From: Leeuwenhoekiella sp.
GTDB lineage: Bacteria > Bacteroidota > Bacteroidia > Flavobacteriales > Flavobacteriaceae
Length of the DNA: 41,701 nt
Assembly (NCBI GenBank): GCA_011050015.1
Contig: DRGP01000235.1
Coordinates: forward strand, 1-41,701
Direction: 5' to 3'
Every line of letters begins with the position of its first letter. The stretch's first letter is position 1. Below the pieces are notes generated by a model. The model did no database searches. It saw only the letters and a program-made list of their open reading frames with translations, and had not been told where the DNA came from. Positions 7,038 to 14,166 of the stretch are shown here, one piece after another. Both the position numbers and the translations under genes were made by a program.

Positions 7038-9671
7038 ATGAAAATACGTGAAATAAACGCCATGCGCGGTCCTAATTACTGGTCTATTCGCAGGCCCAAG
7101 CTCATTGTTATGGTGCTTGACCTGCAGGAAATGGAGAACTATCCTACAGATAAGATACCGGGATTCGGGGAGCGTATTAAGGGTTTATTGCCCGGTTTGT
7201 ATGCGCACCGTTGCTCTGAAGGGGTGGCGGGTGGTTTTTTTCACCGTGTGGACAGGGGGACCTGGATGGGACATGTAATTGAACATGTAGCGCTAGAAAT
7301 ACAGACCATGGCTGGAATGGATACCGGTTTTGGCCGTACCCGTGGTTATGGAGAAGAAGGAGTATATCACGTCGTGTTTTCCTATAAGGAGGAAAACGTG
7401 GGCAGGTTTGCCGCCGAGGCTGCCGTGCGTATCTGCGAGGCACTTATTGCGGCAGTAGATTATGACCTTGACCAAGATATTCAGCGCATGCGCGAATTAC
7501 GGGAGTCTGACCGTTTGGGCCCCAGCACCGGTTCTATAGTTAAGGAAGCCGAAAGCCGCGGCATCCCCTGGATCAGGTTGAACTCAAGTTCGCTGTGCCA
7601 GTTGGGCTACGGCGCTAATCAAAAGAGAATACAGGCTACCGTAACGAGTAGGACCAGTAATATAGGTGTAGATCTTGCCTGTGATAAGGAGGAAACCAAA
7701 TTTATGCTTGAGCAGGCTCATGTACGCGTGCCAAAAGGGGATATCATTACACAACAGGACGAGTTGAAAAAAGTGTGTGATGCTGTTGGCTATCCACTGG
7801 TTGTAAAGCCTATAGATGGTAACCACGGCCGGGGCATTACTGTGAACATAAAGAATTTTGAAGAAGCGACCGCCGCGTTTAATGTAGCTCAGGAAGTAAG
7901 CCGGAGTGTCATTATTGAAACCTATATAGAAGGATATGACTATCGCCTGTTGGTGATCAATAATAAACTAATTGCTGCGGCAAAAAGAACGCCAGCGCAT
8001 GTGATAGGTGATGGACATTCTACAATACAGGCACTTATTGATGAGGTAAATAAAGATCCGCGTAGGGGATATGGGCATGAGAACGTGCTTACCATTATAG
8101 ATGTGAATGAACTTACCCTGGGATTGATCAAAAAGAAGGGGTACACCTCAGAAAGTGTTTTAGCAAAAGACGAGACCCTGCTTCTTAAAGATACGGCCAA
8201 CTTAAGTACTGGTGGTACCGCCGAAGATGTTACCGATATTGTACATTCTTCCAACGTTTTTATGGCAGAGCGTATCTCGCGCCTTATCGATCTTGATATT
8301 TGTGGTATAGATGTGATGACCACAGATATCACAAAACCGCTGGAAGAAACCAGTGGAGCAGTACTTGAAGTTAATGCCGGCCCCGGTTTCAGAATGCACT
8401 TATCACCCACGATAGGACTTCCCAGAAATGTGGCCTCACCGGTGGTAGATGAGCTTTTCCCCAAAGGGGAGAATGGCCGTATCCCCATTGTGGCCATTAC
8501 CGGAACAAATGGGAAGACCACAACCACACGGCTCATCGCTCATATGGCAAAAATGAGTGGTTGCAGGGTAGGTTATACCACCTCAGACGGTGTGTATATT
8601 CAGAATAGGCTGCTTATGGCAGGAGACTGTACCGGCCCGCAGAGCGCCGAGTTTGTGCTCAAAGATCCTACGGTAAATTTTGCCGTGCTGGAATGCGCCC
8701 GCGGCGGATTGTTACGGGCTGGGCTGGGTTTTAGATATTGCGATATAGGTATTGTGACCAATGTAGAGTCCGACCATTTGGGCCTTAAAGGAATAAATAC
8801 CGTAGATCAGTTGGCTCGGGTTAAAGCGGTTATACCAGAAACTGTTTTGCCAGGCGGCTACGCCATTTTAAATGCTGATGATGACCGTGTTTTTGATATG
8901 CGCGACGGGTTGGCTTGTAACGTGGCTCTCTTTAGTATGGATGAGAATAACCCACGTATTCTTGAATTTCAGGAAGAAAATGGCCTCACTGCTATTTTTG
9001 AGGAAAATTACGTCACCATAACCCGTGGTAAATGGAAAATGCGGGTCATGCGGGTAGAAAGTATTCCACTTACGTATGGGGGGAAGGCTACTTTTATGAT
9101 CCAGAACGTGCTTGCTGCAATTCTTGCGGCGCACGTGCGGGGCATCAGTATTGAAGATATGAAGGCCGCCTTGGAAACGTTTCTCCCTTCGCCCTCACAA
9201 ACACCGGGTAGGCTGAACTTGTTTGAATTCAACAATTTTAGTTTTCTGGTTGATTATGCGCACAATCCTTCAGGTATGCGGGCACTGCGGCAGTTTATAG
9301 ATGCTTTCGAGGCGAAGAAGCGCATCGGTATTATCGCCGGTATAGGAGATAGAAGGGAAGAGGATACGGTAGAGGTAGGCGCTATGGCTGCAACAATGTT
9401 TGACGAGATTATCATAAGACAAGATGAAAATTTAAGGGGAAAAACCACAGAAGAGCTTATATCTTATATTGTGAAAGGCATACGAAGTAAAAAGCCGGAC
9501 ATGAAGGTGACCAAAATAAATTCAGAACAGGAAGCGATTAAACACGCCATGAAAAATGCGCCAAAAGATGCATTGATCGTACTGTGCAGTGATGTGATTT
9601 CGGATGCCTTGCAACTTTTGAAAGACCTTAAGGTTAAAGAAACTTCGGGAGCAGCACTTTTTGAAAAGTAA
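7038..9671 (+). CDS. cphA: Cyanophycin synthetase
   Basis: This 877-residue enzyme makes the storage polymer multi-L-arginyl-poly-L-aspartate from Asp, Arg and ATP without a ribosome. All three parts of the family are present. The N-terminal domain (about 1-160) has the conserved YWSIRRPKLIVM region and WMGHVIEHVALE. The ATP-grasp domain (about 215-475) has VVKPIDGNHGRGITV and DICGIDVMTTD with LEVNAGPGFRMH. The Mur-ligase-like domain (about 480-870) has the P-loop GTNGKTTTTRL at 489-499, ECARGGLLRAGLG, and a C-terminal DYAHNPSGMRAL/GIIAGIGDRR region. Having both ATP sites and full length favours a CphA1-type enzyme over the dipeptide-using CphA2 type. It is divergent from cphB. Confidence 0.95.
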   Translation: MKIREINAMRGPNYWSIRRPKLIVMVLDLQEMENYPTDKIPGFGERIKGLLPGLYAHRCSEGVAGGFFHRVDRGTWMGHVIEHVALEIQTMAGMDTGFGRTRGYGEEGVYHVVFSYKEENVGRFAAEAAVRICEALIAAVDYDLDQDIQRMRELRESDRLGPSTGSIVKEAESRGIPWIRLNSSSLCQLGYGANQKRIQATVTSRTSNIGVDLACDKEETKFMLEQAHVRVPKGDIITQQDELKKVCDAVGYPLVVKPIDGNHGRGITVNIKNFEEATAAFNVAQEVSRSVIIETYIEGYDYRLLVINNKLIAAAKRTPAHVIGDGHSTIQALIDEVNKDPRRGYGHENVLTIIDVNELTLGLIKKKGYTSESVLAKDETLLLKDTANLSTGGTAEDVTDIVHSSNVFMAERISRLIDLDICGIDVMTTDITKPLEETSGAVLEVNAGPGFRMHLSPTIGLPRNVASPVVDELFPKGENGRIPIVAITGTNGKTTTTRLIAHMAKMSGCRVGYTTSDGVYIQNRLLMAGDCTGPQSAEFVLKDPTVNFAVLECARGGLLRAGLGFRYCDIGIVTNVESDHLGLKGINTVDQLARVKAVIPETVLPGGYAILNADDDRVFDMRDGLACNVALFSMDENNPRILEFQEENGLTAIFEENYVTITRGKWKMRVMRVESIPLTYGGKATFMIQNVLAAILAAHVRGISIEDMKAALETFLPSPSQTPGRLNLFEFNNFSFLVDYAHNPSGMRALRQFIDAFEAKKRIGIIAGIGDRREEDTVEVGAMAATMFDEIIIRQDENLRGKTTEELISYIVKGIRSKKPDMKVTKINSEQEAIKHAMKNAPKDALIVLCSDVISDALQLLKDLKVKETSGAALFEK

Positions 9672-9696
9672 AGCTTCCTTAAAGGGAACAAGCTTT
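9670..9696 (+). terminator. Possible terminator hairpin after cphA
   Basis: AAAGCTT (9670-9676) and AAGCTTT (9690-9696) form a perfect 7-bp stem, with an inner CCTT/AAGG pairing. It overlaps the cphA stop codon. The following run (ATTGGTTTTG) is a poor T-tract, so termination may be partial. Confidence 0.35.
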
Positions 9697-9752
9697 ATTG
9701 GTTTTGATAATTTTATATACCGAGTAAAAGAAGCAATCAACTACAATTTTTT

Positions 9753-10013
9753 ATGAATATTTCAGTAGAACTCACGCTCACACCCATACAGGATGATTAT
9801 GAGCCCGCAATCATCAATTTTATTAAGAGTCTGCGCGATGCTGACTTAAAAGTAATCGAAAACCCACTAAGTACACAGGTTTACGGAGAGTACGACCAGG
9901 TTATGAAAATCCTGCAAAAAGAGATGAAAACTGCTCTTGAAGCGGTAGAAAGAGGCCTCCTGTATATAAAAATTGTAAAGTCTGACCGAAGCGAGTATGT
10001 CCCACATTTTTGA
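9753..10013 (+). CDS. YkoF/MTH1187-like thiamine-binding family protein
   Basis: This 86-residue single-domain protein has the ferredoxin-like fold pattern of the MTH1187/YkoF family. The opening strand is MNISVELTLTPIQ, then come a helix, STQVYGEYDQVMKILQKEM, and a final strand GLLYIKIVKSDRS. B. subtilis YkoF, which binds thiamine and hydroxymethylpyrimidine, has two such domains in tandem; here there is one. No signal peptide is seen, so it is cytoplasmic. It overlaps the PnuC-type transporter gene by 17 bp, suggesting a vitamin-uptake accessory role. The ligand is inferred from family and context only. Confidence 0.8.
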   Translation: MNISVELTLTPIQDDYEPAIINFIKSLRDADLKVIENPLSTQVYGEYDQVMKILQKEMKTALEAVERGLLYIKIVKSDRSEYVPHF

Positions 10014-10629
10014 ATTTCTTTTTGATCAGTATGCTGGTTATTCTACTTTAAATATTGTTCTTGAAATCGTAGCGGTCCTTTTTGGCCTGCTTTCGGTCAT
10101 TTTTTCTATGCGGAACAATATCTGGGTCTATCCCACTGGGATGATCAGCACCGCTATTTTTGTCTATTTGTTGCTATACTGGGGACTGCTGGGCGATATG
10201 ATGATCAATGTTTATTATTTTGTCATGAGCATTTATGGCTGGTGGGTGTGGACGCGCAAGGTAGATCCTGATCACGTTACTCCCATTGCCTGGACGACCG
10301 CGCGGGAACATCGTATTTCTGCGATCATTTTTGTGGCGACCATAGCTTTTGTCGCCCTTGTTTATACTGTTTTTGATAAGTGGCAGAGTTGGCCGTCGTA
10401 TGTAGATACCCTGACCACAGCAATATTTTTTGTAGGGATGTGGCTTATGGCGCGCCGCAAAATCGAAAACTGGATTTACTGGATCGTGGGCGATATCATT
10501 TCGGTGCCGCTGTATTTTTATAAAGGATTAACTTTTGCCAGTTTGCAATATCTTATTTTTACCGTCATTGCAATCTTTGGATACATCGCTTGGAAGAACA
10601 ACTTAGACAAAAACCCAGCAAATGCTTAA
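9997..10629 (+). CDS. PnuC/PnuT-type vitamin transporter
   Basis: This 210-residue inner-membrane protein has about seven hydrophobic helices and the PnuC pattern IWVYPTGMISTAIFVYLLLY followed by NVYYFVMSIYGWWVW. Family members carry out facilitated diffusion of nicotinamide riboside (PnuC), riboflavin (PnuX) or thiamine (PnuT), trapped afterwards by phosphorylation. The sequence alone does not fix the substrate. The YkoF-like gene immediately upstream argues for thiamine, and the NadR-type kinase immediately downstream fits either a nicotinamide riboside or a thiamine kinase. It overlaps both neighbours (17 bp and 40 bp), indicating translational coupling. Confidence 0.88.
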   Translation: MSHIFEFLFDQYAGYSTLNIVLEIVAVLFGLLSVIFSMRNNIWVYPTGMISTAIFVYLLLYWGLLGDMMINVYYFVMSIYGWWVWTRKVDPDHVTPIAWTTAREHRISAIIFVATIAFVALVYTVFDKWQSWPSYVDTLTTAIFFVGMWLMARRKIENWIYWIVGDIISVPLYFYKGLTFASLQYLIFTVIAIFGYIAWKNNLDKNPANA

Positions 10630-11150
10630 AAATCGTGCTTTTTGGGCCAGAAAGCTCAGGGAAAACCACGCTTTCTCGACAGCTTGCAGCGCATTATAAT
10701 TGTAACTGGATACCAGAATACGCCCGTGAATATCTGCAGGAAAAGTGGGATAGGGAGCAAAAAATATGTGAACCAGAAGATTTACTGCCCATCGCCGTAG
10801 GGCAAATGCGTCTGGAAAATGAAGCGGCGCAAACCTCCGAAAAATTGCTTATTTGTGACACAGATTTACTGGAGACCAAAGTATATGGCGAGGCTTATTA
10901 CGGGAACTGGTGCCCACCTAAACTAGAGCAGTATGCCCTTAAAAACACGTACGATCTCTATTTTTTGACTTATATTGATATCCCATGGGAAGCAGATGAT
11001 TTACGGGACCGGCCAGAGCAGCGGGAAGAAATGTTTTTGAAATTTAAAGAAGCCTTAGTAAATTACAGACGTCCATTTGTTCTTTTAAGGGGAACCCTTG
11101 AGGAGCGTATGGCACTAGCCACTGAACATATAAATAAACTTTTATCGTGA
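10590..11150 (+). CDS. NadR-like P-loop kinase (AAA_28 type)
   Basis: This 186-residue cytoplasmic ATPase/kinase resembles the ribosylnicotinamide kinase domain of NadR. The Walker A motif GPESSGKTTL is at residues 19-28. EYAREYLQ, LLICDTDLLETKVYGEAYYG (Walker B-like Asp) and a lid-type DDLRDRPEQRE segment follow. The separate NMN adenylyltransferase domain of full NadR is absent. The inferred TTG start lies 40 bp inside the pnuC-like gene. No ATG occurs in frame before the Walker A, so an upstream non-ATG start is required. It probably phosphorylates the vitamin imported by the neighbouring transporter (nicotinamide riboside or thiamine). It is followed by DUF4301 with a GTGA overlap. Confidence 0.83.
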   Translation: MEEQLRQKPSKCLKIVLFGPESSGKTTLSRQLAAHYNCNWIPEYAREYLQEKWDREQKICEPEDLLPIAVGQMRLENEAAQTSEKLLICDTDLLETKVYGEAYYGNWCPPKLEQYALKNTYDLYFLTYIDIPWEADDLRDRPEQREEMFLKFKEALVNYRRPFVLLRGTLEERMALATEHINKLLS

Positions 11151-12703
11151 ATTTTACCAAAGAAGACATTCAGGAAATTGAGGCCCACGGCCTTACCAAA
11201 GCGCAAGTAGAAGAACAGCTTTCCATCTTTAAAAATGGCGTGCCCAACGTACGGCTAATAGCAGCTGCAACAGTGGGCGATGGCATTCAGCAACTTAGCG
11301 AAGATAAAGAAGTGGCTTACATACAGCGCTATGAGCATATTGATACAGATGTAGAACTGCTCAAGTTTATTCCTGCTTCTGGTGCGGCCACGCGCATGTT
11401 TAAGACCATTTATCAGTTTCTTGAAGATTATGATTCTAAGCAGGAAAGCATTGATGCTTTTGTGACACGCACCGATAATGAGGAGATGCGCCGTTTTTTT
11501 GAAAATTTGGAAAATTTTCCATTTTATGATGAAATTCGGAATTCATTCCAAGAAAATCACAGTAAAAGTGACCTAAAAACAGATGACCAAGTAAGATTGG
11601 CGTTTGTTCAGAAAATGATGGATGAAGATGGCGCTAACTTTGGCAACCGGCCTAAAGGATTATTGCCTTTTCACAATTATGAATCTTATCTGGTCACAGC
11701 TTTTGAAGAACATTTATATGAAGCTGCCGCTTACGCGGAAAATAGAAACCGTGCAAAACTGCACTTCACCGTTTCACCAGAGCATGAGGAAGCCTTTAAA
11801 AAGCAGTTTGAGACCATTCACTCTGCAGTTAGTGGAGAGACAGATGTTAATTTTAATGTCACCTATTCGTCACAAAAACCGGAAACGGACACGGTGGCCG
11901 TTACCGAAGATAACGAACTCTACCGCAAGCCCAATGGGAAGTTGTTGTTCAGGCCGGGAGGTCATGGTGCGCTTATAGAGAACTTAAATGATGTGGATGC
12001 AGATCTTATTTTTGTAAAAAATATAGATAATGTACTTACCAAAGATAATATCCACATCCTTTCACGTAACAAAAAAATACTTGCAGGCCTGTTGTTAGAA
12101 CTTCAGGGAGAGGCCTTTAAATTTACAAAAGCACTTAAGGAAGATACTTTAAACGAAGATAAAGTACAAGAAATAGCGGAATTTCTAGAACGTGATTTTA
12201 GCGTCAAGCTGAGCGACGGTTATAAATCCCTGGATCTCGCTGCAAAAAAACAACAGTTGCTTAAAATTCTTGATCGGCCGCTACGCGTTTGCGGAATGGT
12301 TAAAAACGAGGGGGAACCCGGTGGTGGTCCATTTTGGGTAGCCAATAAAGAAGGCAATGTTTCCCTTCAGATTATAGAGAGCGCGCAGATAGAAAAGAAT
12401 GATAAAGAACAGTCTGAAATTTTTCAAAATTCTACCCATTTTAACCCTGTAGATATCGTGTGTGGGGTACGTAATTATAAGGGTGAAAAATATAAGCTTA
12501 CCGATTATGTTGATCCTGATCTGGCATTTATCGCCAGCAAGACAGCAGATGGTAATAAGATCAAAGCCCTAGAGCTACCTGGTCTCTGGAACGGAGGGAT
12601 GGCTTTCTGGAACACCATTTTTGTTGAGGTTCCCCTAGAGACCTTTAACCCCGTAAAAACGGTTAATGATTTACTGAAAACCGCACATCAGGTTCAATTG
12701 TAG
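11147..12703 (+). CDS. DUF4301 family protein
   Basis: This 518-residue soluble protein matches the DUF4301 family, which is mostly found in Bacteroidota. Recognisable segments are FIPASGAATRMFKTIYQFLEDY, NRPKGLLPFHNYE, LLFRPGGHGALIENLNDVDADLIFVKNIDNV and RVCGMVKNEGEPGGGPFWV. The GAATRMFK, PKGLLPFH and GGHGALIENLN motifs resemble the nucleotide-binding layout of nucleotidyltransferase-like sugar-nucleotide enzymes, so a nucleotidyltransferase role is possible but unproven. The GTG start at 11147 overlaps the kinase stop (GTGA). The stop shares one base with the next start (TAGTG). It is thus translationally coupled on both sides. Confidence 0.85.
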   Translation: MNFTKEDIQEIEAHGLTKAQVEEQLSIFKNGVPNVRLIAAATVGDGIQQLSEDKEVAYIQRYEHIDTDVELLKFIPASGAATRMFKTIYQFLEDYDSKQESIDAFVTRTDNEEMRRFFENLENFPFYDEIRNSFQENHSKSDLKTDDQVRLAFVQKMMDEDGANFGNRPKGLLPFHNYESYLVTAFEEHLYEAAAYAENRNRAKLHFTVSPEHEEAFKKQFETIHSAVSGETDVNFNVTYSSQKPETDTVAVTEDNELYRKPNGKLLFRPGGHGALIENLNDVDADLIFVKNIDNVLTKDNIHILSRNKKILAGLLLELQGEAFKFTKALKEDTLNEDKVQEIAEFLERDFSVKLSDGYKSLDLAAKKQQLLKILDRPLRVCGMVKNEGEPGGGPFWVANKEGNVSLQIIESAQIEKNDKEQSEIFQNSTHFNPVDIVCGVRNYKGEKYKLTDYVDPDLAFIASKTADGNKIKALELPGLWNGGMAFWNTIFVEVPLETFNPVKTVNDLLKTAHQVQL

Positions 12704-13104
12704 TGAAGAAGGATGTCCTGCTTGCCGAGTGCAATTTTAAGGCGGTGCGTAACAGTGGGCCCGGTGGTCAACATGTAAACAAAACTTCCACAAAAATTGT
12801 TTTGAGCTGGGATTTACAAACTTCCCAAGCTTTTGATGAGGATCAAAAATTGCGTTTACGTGATAAGTTAATCAACCGGTTGACCAAAGATGATGTGCTT
12901 CTTCTTAACAATGATCAGAGTCGTAGCCAGCACAAAAATAAGGAGGCTGCAATTCAACATTTCTTCCATATTCTCAAAAATGGTTTGCAACGGCCAAAAA
13001 GGCGTAAGAAAACGAAGCCCTCTAGAATCTCAAAATTAAAAAGGCTAAAAAATAAAAAACGTCACGCCGAAAAAAAAGCCAACAGAAAACCGCCTAAATA
13101 TTAA
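12703..13104 (+). CDS. arfB: Peptidyl-tRNA hydrolase ArfB-like ribosome rescue factor
   Basis: This 133-residue class I release-factor-like protein contains the catalytic GGQ at residues 21-23 in RNSGPGGQHVNKTSTK. A highly basic C-terminal tail (RPKRRKKTKPSR onward, about 40 residues) would sit in the empty mRNA channel of stalled ribosomes. There is no stop-codon recognition domain, which separates it from RF1 and RF2. It should release nascent chains from non-stop complexes. The GTG start overlaps the DUF4301 stop by one base. A strong terminator immediately after ends this operon. Its presence in a vitamin-transport run is probably operon convenience. Confidence 0.93.
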   Translation: MKKDVLLAECNFKAVRNSGPGGQHVNKTSTKIVLSWDLQTSQAFDEDQKLRLRDKLINRLTKDDVLLLNNDQSRSQHKNKEAAIQHFFHILKNGLQRPKRRKKTKPSRISKLKRLKNKKRHAEKKANRKPPKY

Positions 13105-13107
13105 ATA

Positions 13108-13134
13108 AAATGGGGATTCTTTCCCCATTTTTTT
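13108..13134 (+). terminator. Rho-independent terminator after arfB
   Basis: AAATGGGGA (13108-13116) and TCCCCATTT (13122-13130) form a perfect 9-bp stem with a TTCTT loop, followed by a run of T. It starts 4 bp after the arfB stop and ends the operon that begins at 9753. Confidence 0.92.
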
Positions 13135-13244
13135 GATGTTTTTTGTCTTTTCTACAGAATTAACATGTTTTTGAAATTTTTATTTTAACACAATAAATAG
13201 CTGATAATCAGTATATAATGGTATATTATTTAGCTGTGTCTCAT

Positions 13245-13261
13245 TTGGTACGGTTATTCGA
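13245..13261 (+). promoter_or_regulatory. Degenerate sigma-54-like -24/-12 site
   Basis: TTGGTACG-GTTA-TTCGA resembles the sigma-54 consensus TTGGCACG-NNNN-TTGCA. Seven of eight positions match in the -24 box, but the -12 box has CG where GC is nearly invariant. It sits 51 bp before the ATG of a secreted small protein and 0.9 kb before an NtrC-type activator gene. No better sigma-A box was seen in this 178-bp gap. This is a low-confidence call. Confidence 0.25.
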
Positions 13262-13312
13262 TTGTAATTCTATGATTTTGAATATTATAGTTAATTTAAT
13301 AAACCAAAAATC

Positions 13313-13645
13313 ATGAATAATATGAATAAATTATTTTTAACCATTACAGCTGCTACAACGTTGTGCTTTGCAACGCAAGCTGTTAGCGCGCAGGAAGAAA
13401 CTGGTCGTACTACAAAGATGGAAACCACTACCAATAGCGAAAACTATACTGAGGTGCAAACTTCAGAACTACCCCAAGCCATAAATGATGCTGTAATTAA
13501 AGATTTTACAGGGGCTACCATAAGCAAAGCCTATGTGAATGAGAAGAAAGAATATAAACTGTTATTACAAACGCAAGCTACAGACGAAGCGCAAACAGTT
13601 TATGCTAATGAAAAGGGAGAATGGATAGAACCTAAAAAATCCTAA
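13313..13645 (+). CDS. Secreted PepSY-like small protein (copy 1)
   Basis: This 110-residue protein has a signal peptide (MNKLFLTITAATTLCFATQAVSAQ), a Thr/Glu-rich linker, and a C-terminal half of the PepSY-like type: SELPQAINDAVIKDF, AYVNEKKEYKL, then QTVYANEKGEWIEPKK. It is clearly paralogous to the next gene, sharing the S-LPQA-DA-D-G-AYV-YK-TVYA-G-WI-PKK pattern. It is probably periplasmic. The family's role is unknown, although PepSY-like domains are often inhibitory or sensory. Starts at 13313 or at the Met three codons later are both possible. It lies 43 bp upstream of the paralogue, so the two are likely co-transcribed. Confidence 0.75.
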   Translation: MNNMNKLFLTITAATTLCFATQAVSAQEETGRTTKMETTTNSENYTEVQTSELPQAINDAVIKDFTGATISKAYVNEKKEYKLLLQTQATDEAQTVYANEKGEWIEPKKS

Positions 13646-13688
13646 CAACTCCACCAAAACAAATAATAACATAACAAATTTTACAAAA

Positions 13689-14030
13689 ATGAAGAAATTA
13701 GCGATAATGGCGGTAGTTGCAATGGGGATGATTTCCTTTTCTGCAAACGCCCAGGAAGAGAAGACGACTACAGAAACAATGGATCCTACCACGCAAACGA
13801 TGCAGGTAAATGACAACTTTGAGAAGATTGATAAGAGCCAGCTTCCACAAGCGGTAAAAGATGCTATAATGACCGATATGGATGGCATGATGGTAAAAGA
13901 AGCTTATGTAGGTGAAGACACTGTTTATAAAATTGTTGTCGCATTAATGACAGATGATACTCAAACTAAAACAGTTTATGCAGATGCTGAAGGGCACTGG
14001 ATTAAACCAAAGAAAGATAACATGAATTGA
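13689..14030 (+). CDS. Secreted PepSY-like small protein (copy 2)
   Basis: This 113-residue protein has a signal peptide (MKKLAIMAVVAMGMISFSANAQ), an acidic Thr-rich linker and the same C-terminal module as its neighbour: SQLPQAVKDAIMTDMDG, EAYVGEDTVYKIVV and KTVYADAEGHWIKPKK. Tandem duplication is the simplest origin. The linkers have diverged more than the module. A terminator follows 40 bp later and separates it from the response-regulator gene. The function is unknown. Export and adjacency to a two-component pair make it a candidate target or signal modulator of that pair, by inference only. Confidence 0.75.
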   Translation: MKKLAIMAVVAMGMISFSANAQEEKTTTETMDPTTQTMQVNDNFEKIDKSQLPQAVKDAIMTDMDGMMVKEAYVGEDTVYKIVVALMTDDTQTKTVYADAEGHWIKPKKDNMN

Positions 14031-14070
14031 TAAAAGATTTTAATTAGGTAGATTGGTTTTTTATCTGCTT

Positions 14071-14102
14071 AAAGGGCTACAAGAAATTGTAGTCCTTTTT
14101 TT
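14071..14102 (+). terminator. Rho-independent terminator after the PepSY-like pair
   Basis: AAAGGGCTACAA (14071-14082) pairs with TTGTAGTCCTTT (14087-14098) over 12 bp with one G-T pair and a GAAA tetraloop, and runs into a T-tract. It shows that the reading frame extending the response regulator upstream to 14053 is not its true start. Confidence 0.87.
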
Positions 14103-14166
14103 GTGCAAAAAACTCAAAATCACACAATGTATCCGTAAATTTGGGGTTCTAAGTTTTTTGATATAT

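Noticed and set aside
7940-8536. 198-codon minus-strand frame opposite cphA
   Set aside because: It is fully antisense to the ATP-grasp and P-loop coding region of cphA, and its sequence is low-complexity Ser/Val-rich shadow.
9997-11150. Straight call of a nicotinamide riboside uptake operon (pnuC-nadR)
   Set aside because: Families fit, but the upstream YkoF-like gene and the nearby TPP-controlled receptor leave the substrate open, so no NAD-specific gene symbols were assigned.
11622-11978. 118-codon frame inside the DUF4301 gene
   Set aside because: It is out of frame with an intact, conserved 518-residue protein and shows no family features.
14053-14166. Upstream extension of the response regulator
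   Set aside because: It would translate through a strong terminator hairpin (14071-14102). The ATG at 14167 gives a standard receiver-domain start.
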